A stretch of DNA of 64,000 nt from Pseudoclavibacter sp. AY1H1 (GTDB lineage Bacteria; Actinomycetota; Actinomycetes; Actinomycetales; Microbacteriaceae), in contig NZ_PSXX01000004.1 in assembly GCF_002931055.1 (NCBI RefSeq), forward strand, positions 215,947 to 279,946. Reading direction: 5' to 3'. The position numbers and the translations under genes are program-made. The notes under the pieces were generated by a model. It saw nothing but the letters and a program-made list of their open reading frames with translations, did not search any database and had not been told where the DNA came from. Below, one piece after another: positions 38,183 through 46,580 of the stretch; the stretch's first letter is position 1, and each line of letters begins with the position of its first letter.

Positions 38183-38818
38183 ATGGCCGGCCAGATCATC
38201 ATCGACCTCTTCACGACCCTGGACGGGGTGCAGCAGGCGCCGGGCGGGCCGGAGGAGGATCCGGAGGGCGGGTTCAGGTTCGGAGGTTGGCAGGCGCCGC
38301 TCATGGACGAGGCGGAGGGCGAGCAGGTCGAGAGTGGTGTGCGGACCATGGATGCGCTGCTGCTGGGCCGCAAGACGTACGACATCTTCGCGGCGTACTG
38401 GCCGCGCTACGCGGATGGCCCGTCCGATGGCATCGCCGCGGTCTTCAACAGGATCCCGAAGTACGTGGCGTCCCGCGGCACCCCCGATTTGCCCTGGGCG
38501 GCATCGCATCGTGTGGGCGCCGATCTTGCGGCGGAGGTGTCCGCCCTCCGGGACCGCCACAACAGCATCCACGTGATCGGGAGCGTCGACTTCGCCCAGA
38601 CGCTGGTGCGGGAGGGGCTCTTCGACGTGCTGAACCTGTGGGTGTATCCGGTGGTCCTGGGCGCAGGAAAGCGACTCTTCCCGGACGATGGACCACCTCT
38701 CGGGCTGAGCCTCCTCGAACCGCCCGTCGCATCGGGGCGCGGATGCGTGCTGCTCAAGTACGGCCCGGGCAGCCCCGTTGAGACGGCCGACATGGACGAG
38801 GCACTGCGCGAGCGCTGA
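38183..38818 (+). CDS. RibD C-terminal/dihydrofolate-reductase-like protein
   Basis: A 211-residue cytosolic protein of the RibD_C family. It shows IIIDLFTTLDGV at the N-terminus, the LLLGRKTYDIFAAYWP cofactor segment, IHVIGSVDFAQTLVREGLFD and VYPVVLGAGKRLFPD. Members are NADPH-dependent reductases distinct from true DHFR, and the substrate here is unknown. AAAGGAGACGCC directly before the ATG is a strong ribosome site, one of few in this neighbourhood. Confidence 0.9.
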   Translation: MAGQIIIDLFTTLDGVQQAPGGPEEDPEGGFRFGGWQAPLMDEAEGEQVESGVRTMDALLLGRKTYDIFAAYWPRYADGPSDGIAAVFNRIPKYVASRGTPDLPWAASHRVGADLAAEVSALRDRHNSIHVIGSVDFAQTLVREGLFDVLNLWVYPVVLGAGKRLFPDDGPPLGLSLLEPPVASGRGCVLLKYGPGSPVETADMDEALRER

Positions 38819-38820
38819 TA

Positions 38821-38846
38821 CCCACGCCCACCGCTCTCGGCGTGGG
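38821..38846. terminator. Terminator-like hairpin between convergent genes
   Basis: CCCACGCC (38821-38828) pairs with GGCGTGGG (38839-38846), and a second small GGGG/CCCC stem follows immediately, between the reductase gene and the convergent low-GC gene. Confidence 0.6.
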
Positions 38847-38881
38847 GTCGAGCCCCTGGAGCAGTGACCGCGTATTGACTA

Positions 38882-39976
38882 CTACTCGTAGCGTGCTGTT
38901 GAGGCTCGAATGAGATCGGCGTGCTCGTAGATGTCTTGGATCTCTTCGATGGGAATCTTGGTTTCGTTCTTGGCTTCGTCGAAGACGCCCAGGTACTTCT
39001 GTTTCTTGCCGTTGAACCAGAGGCGCGCGATGGGCTTCCGGTTGTTGTCGTCGATGAGTACAGCGAAGTAGGACTTCGCATCTCGATGCGTCACCCGTTG
39101 CGGCTTGACATGGGCACACGCAATTGCCTTCACGACCTGGTAGCCCTCGAGCTCTTCCAGGGTGGTGTCAATTTCGGTATCACGGTCAAGGTCATCAGCA
39201 GCCACGGCCTGGCTTTCGAGTTCATGCTGCGCCTCGGCAGGTGCAGCAACAGGCAGCGCTGACGCACCCAAGGCGGTCTTGAGTCGGTCGTTGACCTGCT
39301 CGGTGAGGAACTGCTTGGTGGCGTTCGGGACGAGCAGGCTGAATTGCTCGCGCACCTTCTGCGTAAAGGAACCGTCGTAGACACGACTCGTGAAGAACTT
39401 GATCCACTCATCGGAGGGTTCCCTGAACTGCGCAGCTATCTCACGCTTCAGCGCTCCGACATACTTGAGCTCCTCGGCCGCGTTGATGATCGAGTCGAGG
39501 TCGAAGACCTCCTTGGTGAGCTTCTTGAGCTCCGGGATCAGGGTCTCATCGATGTCACTGAGGTCGAGAACCAGGAAGGGCTTCTCGTCCATCCTGTTCG
39601 GCGCATCCAGGTCAGTGAAGAAGTTGTAGACCTCACCATTCGTCAGAACGGCGATGCGCGCGTTCGTGACCGCGAAGTAGCGAAAGAGCTGAGAGGCATG
39701 CTCGATCTTGAGTGCCCCAGTTGAGCTCTTGCACTCGATGAGCATCTGGACTTCGCCGTCACGCATGATGGCGTAGTCGATCTTCTCACCCTTCTTCACT
39801 CCCACATCGGCAGTGAATTCGGGCACGACCTCAAGAGGATTGAAGACGTCGTAGCCGAGGATCGTCGAGATGAACGGCATGATAAATGCGTTCTTCGTGG
39901 CCTCTTCGGTCTGGATTGCCTCGCGCTGGTTGAAAACCTTGAGCGCGAGCGCACTGAGTCGCTCGTTGAAGTCCAT
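38882..39976 (-). CDS. PD-(D/E)xK restriction-endonuclease-like protein (HsdR N-terminal type)
   Basis: A 364-residue protein matching the COG4748/HSDR_N_2 type. The nuclease core reads VVPEF (Glu53), KIDYAIMRDGE (Asp67) and LIECKSS (Glu81, Lys83), a complete PD-(D/E)xK site, followed by HASQLFRYFAVTNARIAVLTNG. A Glu/Asp-rich linker (about 255-275) leads to a C-terminal domain of unknown type (about 280-364). The gene is about 53% GC in the stretch I counted, against roughly 70% around it, and uses A/T-ending codons, so it was probably acquired. Defence against foreign DNA is plausible but unproven; no methylase or helicase partner is adjacent. Confidence 0.82.
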   Translation of the reverse strand: MDFNERLSALALKVFNQREAIQTEEATKNAFIMPFISTILGYDVFNPLEVVPEFTADVGVKKGEKIDYAIMRDGEVQMLIECKSSTGALKIEHASQLFRYFAVTNARIAVLTNGEVYNFFTDLDAPNRMDEKPFLVLDLSDIDETLIPELKKLTKEVFDLDSIINAAEELKYVGALKREIAAQFREPSDEWIKFFTSRVYDGSFTQKVREQFSLLVPNATKQFLTEQVNDRLKTALGASALPVAAPAEAQHELESQAVAADDLDRDTEIDTTLEELEGYQVVKAIACAHVKPQRVTHRDAKSYFAVLIDDNNRKPIARLWFNGKKQKYLGVFDEAKNETKIPIEEIQDIYEHADLIRASTARYE

Positions 39977-40122
39977 CTCACTCCTTCGGGATTGAAGGAG
40001 ATAGTAGTTGTCTTGCCCCGCTCAGATATACCCGTGCGATTTCTCAATCACCCGGGCGACCCCATTCGGAATGGAGCCGCCCGACGCTGGCTGATGGATC
40101 TGAGCGGGCCACGCCTGTCCCG

Positions 40123-42675
40123 CTAGTGCGCGGGGTGCTTGCGTTCCAGCGCGGCGCCTTCGACATCGACGTTCGGCATGATCTTGTCGAGCCACTTCGG
40201 CAGCCACCAGGCTGACTTCCCGAGGAGGTGCATGAGCGACGGCATGATGAGCATGCGCACGATGAACGCGTCGAGGAGCACACCGAACGCGAGCCCGAAC
40301 CCGATGGACCGGATCATGGTCGATTCGGCGAACACGAACCCGCCGAACACGGACACCATGATGAGCGCCGCGGCGACCACGACGGCTCGGCCGGCCCGGA
40401 AGCCCTGCACGACAGCGACCCGCGCCTCAGCCCCGTGCACGTACGCCTCACGCATCCCGGAGGCGAGGAACAGCTGGTAGTCCATGGCGAGTCCGAAGAG
40501 GATGCCGACGAGGATGACCGGCAGGAAGCTCAGGATCGGCCCCGTCGCGTGCAAGCCGATGAGGTCCGCGAACCACCCCCACTGGAAGACCGCGACCACG
40601 GCCCCGTAGGTCGCGAACAGCGACAGGATGAACCCGCCCGTCGCGATGAGCGGCACGAGGATCGACCGGAACACGAGAATCATGATGAGCAGCGACAGGC
40701 CCACGACGAGCGCGATGTAGAGGGGCAGCACCGAGTTGAGTCCCTCGGAGATGTCGATGTTGATGGCCGCCTGCCCGGCGACGCCGAGCGTGATGCCGTC
40801 TTCGATCTCGGGCAGAGCGCGGAGCTCGCCGACGAGCTGCTCGGTGGAGACGCTGTTCGGCCCCTCCGCCGGGATCACCTGGAACGCCGTGAGGCTCTTG
40901 TTGTCCGAGACGCCGATCGGGGCGACCGCGGTGACGTCGTCGAGCGAGGCGAGCTTCTCGCCGACGAGCACCTGCTTGTCGAGCACACCCGCATCGTCGA
41001 GCCCCTCGGGAAGCGTGGCCGTGACCAGCAGCGGACCGGTCGCGCCGGCCCCGAACTGCTCCTCGGTGATCGTGAACGCCTGGTACGACGCCGACTCCTC
41101 AGGCTCCGACGAACCGTCGGGCAGGCCGACCCGCATCGACAGCGCGGGAATCGCGACCGTCAGCAGCACCGCAACCCCGGCGAGCACCGTCACGATGGCC
41201 CGCCACGTCGGCATGGCCTTCAACGGTTGAGCGTGAGCTGCCCGCACCTGACCCGTCACGACGCCGACACCGCCGGTCGCCGCCCCTTCCGGGCCGGTGC
41301 CGTGCAGCTTGCGGATGTGCGCCCGCCTGCGCTTGTTCAGCACCCGCATCCCGAGCTTTCCCAGCAGCGCCGGCGTGAGGGTGACGGCGATGAGCACCGC
41401 GATCAGGACGCACACCGCGCCAGCCGTGCCCATGAGGCCGAGGAAGGGGATGCCCGTCACGTTCAAGGCGAGGAGGGCCACGATGACCGTCGCACCGGCG
41501 AACACGACCGCGTTGCCGGCGGTGCCGTTCGCGAGCCCGATCGACTCGCGCACGTCCATGCCCTGCATGAGCTGCTTGCGGTGCCGGTTCACGATGAACA
41601 GCGAGTAGTCGATGCCGACCGCGAGCCCCAGCATGATGCCCAGGACAGGGGTGACCGACGCCATCTGCACGACGCCGGAGAACGCGAGCACGCTGACGAC
41701 GCCGATCGCGACGCCCACGAGCGCCGTCAGGATCGGCAGGGATGCGGCGAGCGCCGACCCGAGCAGCACGAGCAGCACGATGGCCGCGAACACGAGGCCG
41801 ATCGCCTCGCCGATGCCGAAGATCTGCGGGACACTCTGCGCGATATCCGTCGAGAACGCCACGTTCACCCCGTCGACGGGGTGCGCTTCGAAGTACTCGA
41901 TGACGCCCTGCTTGGCGTCCTCGCTCAACTCGAGGCGAGGCTCCGTGAACGAGACGTTCACGATCGCCGTCGAGCCATCCTCCGAGACGAGGCTGATGCC
42001 ATCCGAGAGATCGACGAGCTTCGCGCCGTTCTCCAGCTGCTGCAGCTGCGTGTCGATCTCAGCCTGCGACGCATCCAGAGTGGCCTGCTGATCGGCGATC
42101 GCCTGCACCTGCGTGTCGAGCTGCGCCTGCTGAGCCTCGAGCGCCTCGAGCTGCGCCGCCGGGTTCCCGGCCGCCTCGAGCTGCTGCTTCGCCGCATCCA
42201 GCTGCGCCTGGGCCGCGTCGAGCTGCGCCTTGCCGCCGTCGAGCTGCGCCTGGCCCGCGTCGAGCTGCGCCTGCCCGTCGGCGATCTGCGTGCGGCCGCT
42301 CTCGACCTGCGCCGCCTGGCCCTCCAGCTCGGCCGTCGCCGAGAACGGGTCGATGACATCGGCCACGTCGGTGAGGTCGCCACGGTCGGCGATCACGGAG
42401 CTGATGTCAGCCCGCTGCGCCTCCGTCAGCGCCGACCCGTCCTCCGTGGAGTACACGACGGTGCCGGATGCGCCTGCGAACGCCGGCAGCTGCTCCTCGA
42501 GTTCCGAGATGACCTCGCCCGAGGCCGTGCCAGGCACGTCGAAGCTCGACGAGAGCCCCTTGAAGCCGATGAGGAACCCGCCGACGGCGAGCCCCAGGAT
42601 CACCAGCCACGCCCCCACGACAACCCACACACGGCGGGTCGCGAAGGTCCCCAGGCGGTACAGCAGTTCGGCCAT
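40123..42675 (-). CDS. MMPL/RND-family membrane exporter
   Basis: An 850-residue transporter with 11-12 predicted helices in two halves and MMPL-type segments GIDYSLFIVNRHRKQL and GLAMDYQLFLASGMREAYVHGA, which hold the proton-relay residues. The first external loop contains a long coiled-coil (about 130-212) built from heptads like QLDAGQAQLDGGKAQLDAAQ. The ATG at 42675 is chosen because GAGAGGA precedes it by 5-6 nt. It is divergent from a TetR regulator and is likely induced by its export substrate, perhaps a lipid, siderophore or drug. Confidence 0.9.
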   Translation of the reverse strand: MAELLYRLGTFATRRVWVVVGAWLVILGLAVGGFLIGFKGLSSSFDVPGTASGEVISELEEQLPAFAGASGTVVYSTEDGSALTEAQRADISSVIADRGDLTDVADVIDPFSATAELEGQAAQVESGRTQIADGQAQLDAGQAQLDGGKAQLDAAQAQLDAAKQQLEAAGNPAAQLEALEAQQAQLDTQVQAIADQQATLDASQAEIDTQLQQLENGAKLVDLSDGISLVSEDGSTAIVNVSFTEPRLELSEDAKQGVIEYFEAHPVDGVNVAFSTDIAQSVPQIFGIGEAIGLVFAAIVLLVLLGSALAASLPILTALVGVAIGVVSVLAFSGVVQMASVTPVLGIMLGLAVGIDYSLFIVNRHRKQLMQGMDVRESIGLANGTAGNAVVFAGATVIVALLALNVTGIPFLGLMGTAGAVCVLIAVLIAVTLTPALLGKLGMRVLNKRRRAHIRKLHGTGPEGAATGGVGVVTGQVRAAHAQPLKAMPTWRAIVTVLAGVAVLLTVAIPALSMRVGLPDGSSEPEESASYQAFTITEEQFGAGATGPLLVTATLPEGLDDAGVLDKQVLVGEKLASLDDVTAVAPIGVSDNKSLTAFQVIPAEGPNSVSTEQLVGELRALPEIEDGITLGVAGQAAINIDISEGLNSVLPLYIALVVGLSLLIMILVFRSILVPLIATGGFILSLFATYGAVVAVFQWGWFADLIGLHATGPILSFLPVILVGILFGLAMDYQLFLASGMREAYVHGAEARVAVVQGFRAGRAVVVAAALIMVSVFGGFVFAESTMIRSIGFGLAFGVLLDAFIVRMLIMPSLMHLLGKSAWWLPKWLDKIMPNVDVEGAALERKHPAH

Positions 42676-42796
42676 CAGCATCCTCTCGACGCGCAGGATC
42701 ATGCGCGCACGCTCGTTGCGGCGCCCGAACCGACCCGACTGCTCGAGGGGCGCCGCCCTAGATCATACGCAACGTCTCGTCTACTCAGTTTGTGAA

Positions 42797-42802
42797 TATG
42801 AT
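42797..42802 (+). promoter_or_regulatory. -10 element of the TetR gene
   Basis: TATGAT ends 7 nt before the ATG at 42810, suggesting a leaderless mRNA. It differs from the consensus at one base. Confidence 0.55.
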
Positions 42803-42809
42803 GGCCGTC

Positions 42810-43442
42810 ATGTCAGAGCGAGACGCCGGTGTCGAGGAACGCGCGACCACCGGCCATAAGCAGGGCCCGGTGCGCAGCGAGGCCGCCCGCGTCGCGGTAC
42901 TCGAAGCCACGTCGAAGCTCTTCGCCGAACGCGGCTACGAGCGCCTCACCATGGAGGGAGTCGCCTCGGAGGCCGGCGTCTCGAAGCAGACCATCTACCG
43001 CTGGTGGCCCTCCAAGGGAGCCCTCGTCTCCGACTGCCTCCTCCAGGGGCAGCTCTTCCCCAACCGCTTCACCGTGCCCAACACGGGCGAGCTTCGGGAC
43101 GACCTCACCGCCTGGCTCGGCGCAGTCCTCGCGCTCCTCGGCCAACCACAGGGCGAGCTGCTCGTGCGCTCGCTCATCGCCGCATCCGTCGAGAACGAGG
43201 ACATCGGCAGGCGACTCCACGAGAGCCTCGGCGCCAGCCGATCCCTCACGGAACGCTTCCAGATCGCCATCGCGCACGGCCAGCTGGCACCGGATGCGCG
43301 CCTCGAGGAGATCGGCGAAGCCATCATCGGCGCGCTCCTGCTCCGAGCTCTGAGCAGGACCGAGTCGAGCGAGGCCAGCATCCAGCGACTCCTGGACGCC
43401 GTGCTCGGACCCGCCCAGCCAACGGGGCGCACCGGGGCCTGA
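42810..43442 (+). CDS. TetR-family regulator
   Basis: A 210-residue protein from the ATG at 42810. Earlier in-frame GTG and ATG codons (42792-42801) overlap the apparent -10 element and are less likely starts. The helix-turn-helix is VLEATSKLFAERGYERLTM followed by GVASEAGVSKQTIYRWWPSKGAL; the C-terminal half is a TetR_C-type ligand domain. It lies divergent from the MMPL exporter across about 130 bp and very likely represses it and itself. Confidence 0.9.
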   Translation: MSERDAGVEERATTGHKQGPVRSEAARVAVLEATSKLFAERGYERLTMEGVASEAGVSKQTIYRWWPSKGALVSDCLLQGQLFPNRFTVPNTGELRDDLTAWLGAVLALLGQPQGELLVRSLIAASVENEDIGRRLHESLGASRSLTERFQIAIAHGQLAPDARLEEIGEAIIGALLLRALSRTESSEASIQRLLDAVLGPAQPTGRTGA

Positions 43443-43501
43443 CGCTCGCGTAGCCCCCGGCCCAGACCCAGCCCCAGGCCCGGCGCCGGCCGGAACGCGG
43501 G

Positions 43502-44644
43502 TCAACGCGTCGGCTGGCCAGTCTCGCGCTCGTCGCGCACCTCGCGCAGCTCGGCGTCGCGGAACGCTTCCACCTGCGCCCGGAAGTGCTCGGTCTTGGC
43601 TTCCGCGATGTCCCGCGGGCGGTTGTCCGCGCTCGCGAAGAACTCGTTCCACCGCGAGCGCAGCACCTGCAGCACGAGGCGCGGGGTGACGTGCACTCGA
43701 CGGTTGCGGGCATCCTCGTCGGCAAGCTGCACGAGTTCGCCGGCGGCCGCCGCTGCGGCGTCCTCGGCGTCGACGACGGAACCGGCGTCACCCTCACCGG
43801 CGGGCGCAGCCGTCCCGCTTCGCCCCGCCCCATCGGCTCCGCGGGTGTCGAAGGGGTCCCTGGCATGGTCGACGCAGAGCTCAGCGACGCCCTTCGCGTG
43901 GTCGTACATGACGGAGTGCGCGGCACCCTCGATCTCCCACGTGGAGGCGTGAGGCAGGAGGCGTTCCATGTCGCGCAGCCACTGGCGCGGCACGAGCGAG
44001 TCGTGCTCGCCCCGGATGAGCAGCGTGTGGGCTTGGATGCGCGGCAGGACGTCCTCGATCCGGTAGCGCATCATCCGCGGCAGCACGGCGGAGAACCAGC
44101 GGAACCCGCACAGCAGGTACGCGCCCGTGGCGAGTATCGCCACACGGAACGGCTCGCGCGCGGACGACTCGAGGAAGCGGAACACGAGCTTGGGGAGCGA
44201 CCGCTCGCGCGGGTTCGTGACGGGCCCGATGAGCACGACCGTGCTCAGCTCGGGCCGCTGCGAGGCCAGCTCGGACACCACCTGCGTTCCCATCGAGTGG
44301 CCGACGAGCACGGGGTCCTCGAGTCCGAGCTCGTCGATGACGGTGCCGACCACGGCCGCGTACCGCTGGATGCTCATGGGCCGCTTCGGGTACGGGACGC
44401 CCGCGAACCCCGGCAGGTCGAGGGCGTGGACTGGCCCGAACTCGCCGAGGCCGGGAGCGAGGTTCTCGTAGTAGTTCGAGGCGACGCCGATGCCCGCGAT
44501 GAGCACGAAGGCGCGGTCGCCGTCGGCGCCGATCGTCGAGACGCGCGCGCGGACCTCGCCGTGGCGGATGTACCGGACATCGACGCGCTTCCGCATGTGA
44601 TTGCGGGCGGAGGTCGCTGCAGAGTCGTGGGCCACGGAATCCAC
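43502..44644 (-). CDS. Alpha/beta-hydrolase fold protein
   Basis: A 380-residue protein. The hydrolase domain (about 30-255) has the nucleophile elbow VGHSMGTQV, oxyanion strand VLIAGIGVASNYYENLAPGL, an acid in LIRGEHDSLVP and the catalytic His in GAAHSVMYD. An Ala/Gly/Asp-rich linker (about 270-310) joins an unassigned C-terminal helical segment containing LQVLRSRWNEFFASADNR. Substrate is unknown; esterase or lipase activity is the usual expectation. GTG at 44644 or ATG at 44596 may be the start. It lies 64 bp beyond the phosphatase-transporter operon and could be a distal member. Confidence 0.82.
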   Translation of the reverse strand: MDSVAHDSAATSARNHMRKRVDVRYIRHGEVRARVSTIGADGDRAFVLIAGIGVASNYYENLAPGLGEFGPVHALDLPGFAGVPYPKRPMSIQRYAAVVGTVIDELGLEDPVLVGHSMGTQVVSELASQRPELSTVVLIGPVTNPRERSLPKLVFRFLESSAREPFRVAILATGAYLLCGFRWFSAVLPRMMRYRIEDVLPRIQAHTLLIRGEHDSLVPRQWLRDMERLLPHASTWEIEGAAHSVMYDHAKGVAELCVDHARDPFDTRGADGAGRSGTAAPAGEGDAGSVVDAEDAAAAAAGELVQLADEDARNRRVHVTPRLVLQVLRSRWNEFFASADNRPRDIAEAKTEHFRAQVEAFRDAELREVRDERETGQPTR

Positions 44645-44708
44645 TGTAACCAGGGCGCCGCGACCCGATCGTCAGGGCGGCGGGGGCGAGCGGTCGCCGA
44701 GGTTCGAG

Positions 44709-45245
44709 CTATTCCCCGAGGAAGCGCGCCGTCGGCCGACCGGCCGTCGGCTCGAGCAGCACCACCTGCCCGTTCAGGATGCGCGGGCACGTCGCCCCGG
44801 TGACAGCTTCGATCCCTGCCCGGAGGAAGACGCCGTGGCTCACGACAACCGCAGTGCCGGGAGCCCCGAGCAGGGCAGTGAGGGCCTCGCCCGCCCGTTC
44901 CGCGAGCTGCGCCGCCGTCTCCGAACCGGGGTAGTCCCCGCCCGGCCAGCGCTCGGCGGCCTCAGCCACCCGCATCCCCTCAGCCCGACCGAAGTCGCGC
45001 TCGAGCAGTCCGGGCTCGACCGCGGGTTCGGGAACGCCGAGGTGCGAGCCGACGATCGCCGCCGTCTGCGCCGCGCGCGTCAGCGGAGACGTGATCACGC
45101 TCCCCCACCGCGCCCGCGCCAGGAGCCGACCGGCGGCGTGCGCCTGCAGTTCGCCATGCGCGTCGAGCTCGATGTCGCTGCGCCCCTGCAGCCGACGCTC
45201 CAGGTTCCAGGCGGTGCGGCCATGCCGCACGAGTGCGAGCGTCAC
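44709..45245 (-). CDS. Histidine phosphatase (phosphoglycerate-mutase fold)
   Basis: A 178-residue cytosolic enzyme with the RHG motif (Arg7-His8-Gly9), ITSPLTRAAQTA and the second catalytic His137 in VVVSHGVFLR. The short length and absence of mutase insertions indicate a phosphatase rather than a mutase. Its GTG overlaps the ABC ATPase stop as GTGA, so it is the last coupled gene of an operon with two further phosphatases of different folds. It probably cleaves the final monoester of an imported compound; that is inference. Confidence 0.9.
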   Translation of the reverse strand: MTLALVRHGRTAWNLERRLQGRSDIELDAHGELQAHAAGRLLARARWGSVITSPLTRAAQTAAIVGSHLGVPEPAVEPGLLERDFGRAEGMRVAEAAERWPGGDYPGSETAAQLAERAGEALTALLGAPGTAVVVSHGVFLRAGIEAVTGATCPRILNGQVVLLEPTAGRPTARFLGE

Positions 45246-46435
45246 GCTGAGGTCCGCGCGAACGTGCCGGCGAGCGTGCCGGCGGCGGAAGTTCGAACAT
45301 CCGAGCGAGCGTCCGTGCTGGCGCCGGGGTCGGCGGCAGCAGGCTCCGGGCCTACGCCGTAGACGCGGGCCCGCGCGATACGCACGACGACCAGGTCGCC
45401 GACCCTGGGGCGAACTCCGCGCGTCCGCGCACGCAGCCGCAGGCCGGCCCAGTCGAGCACGAGGTCGCTGCCTTCCGTGGTGAAGAGCGCCGACCTGACC
45501 GTCGCGAGGGCAGCATCGTCTCGGCCGGCCTCGGCCCCCTGGACCTCGACCTGCACCTCTACCTCGACATCGCTCGGGAGGATGGCCGCCTGCACCGCAC
45601 TCTCACTGCCCCGCTCCCCGAAGTCGAGCCGAGCCTGTTCCACGCGCAGCGGGTGTGCATCCGCAGCGAACCCGGCCGCACCAGAGACCATCGCGCCGTC
45701 GACGATCGTCGCGTCGGAGAGGAACTTCGCGATGAACGGCGAGGCGGGCCGCGTGACGAGCTCCTCCGGCGTGCCGAGCTGCTGGATGCGCCCACCGTCG
45801 AGCACGGCCACCCGGTCGGCGAGGGCGAGGGCCTCGGAGCGGTCGTGGGTGACGTGCACCACCGTCAGGCCGAGCTCACGCGTGAGGGTGTGCAGCTCGA
45901 GCCGGAGACTGTCCCGCAGCGGCTCGTCCAGCGCGGACAGCGCCTCGTCGAGCAGCAGCACCCGCGGTCGCGCCACGAGTGCGCGCGCGATCGCCACACG
46001 CTGCCGCTGCCCGCCGGAGAGCGTCGCCGGGTTGCGCTTCGCGAACCCCGTGAGCCCCACCATGTCGAGCACCTCGTCGACGCGGCGGATGCGCTCCGCC
46101 TTCTCGACTCGCGCGCGGCGCAGCGGATAGTCGACGTTGCGTCCGACGTTCCAGTGCGGCCACACGGCGTGCTGCTGGAACACCATGCCGAGCTCGCGGG
46201 CCTCCGGCGGCACCGTCGCCCCGGACCCCGCAACCACCCGATCGCCGATGCTCACCTGCCCCGTGGTGGGCGCCTGGAACCCCGCGATCGTGCGCAGGAG
46301 CGTCGTCTTGCCCGACCCCGAGGGCCCGACGAGCGCGAGGAACTCGCCGTCACGCAGCGCGAGGTCGATGTCGTCGAGGCCGACGGTGCCGCTCGGGAAG
46401 CGGACGGAGACTGAGTCGAGGGTGACGGATGCCAC
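45242..46435 (-). CDS. ABC importer ATPase, FbpC/PotA type
   Basis: A 397-residue ATPase with Walker A GPSGSGKTT, Q-loop FQQHAVWPHWNVGRN, signature [16 protein letters not shown] and Walker B LLLDEALSALD, followed by a C-terminal TOBE-like regulatory domain (about 235-360) and an Ala/Thr/Ser-rich tail. The catalytic segment lies in the group that serves Fe(III), spermidine, sulfate and phosphonate importers. It is 145 bp from the permease gene and overlaps the histidine phosphatase gene. Context suggests an organophosphorus solute more than iron. Confidence 0.9.
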   Translation of the reverse strand: MASVTLDSVSVRFPSGTVGLDDIDLALRDGEFLALVGPSGSGKTTLLRTIAGFQAPTTGQVSIGDRVVAGSGATVPPEARELGMVFQQHAVWPHWNVGRNVDYPLRRARVEKAERIRRVDEVLDMVGLTGFAKRNPATLSGGQRQRVAIARALVARPRVLLLDEALSALDEPLRDSLRLELHTLTRELGLTVVHVTHDRSEALALADRVAVLDGGRIQQLGTPEELVTRPASPFIAKFLSDATIVDGAMVSGAAGFAADAHPLRVEQARLDFGERGSESAVQAAILPSDVEVEVQVEVQGAEAGRDDAALATVRSALFTTEGSDLVLDWAGLRLRARTRGVRPRVGDLVVVRIARARVYGVGPEPAAADPGASTDARSDVRTSAAGTLAGTFARTSA

Positions 46436-46580
46436 GGGGTGCCCTTCTGGGAGATCGAACGGGACGGGAGCGCGGCTGGCGCTGGGAGCGCAGCCGGCAC
46501 GGACTGGAGCGAGGGATGAGCGAGGCAGGGGTCAGCGAGTCAGGCGCGATCGAGGCAGGAGTCAGCGAGACCGAGCGGTG

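Noticed and set aside
38882..39976. Genomic island or prophage around the low-GC gene
   Set aside because: No integrase, transposase, attachment repeats or tRNA flank it; the GC shift is limited to one gene and its edges.
40228..42795. An 855-residue plus-strand open frame opposite the MMPL exporter
   Set aside because: It is an antisense shadow composed of charged low-complexity residues. The minus-strand frame has clear transporter motifs.
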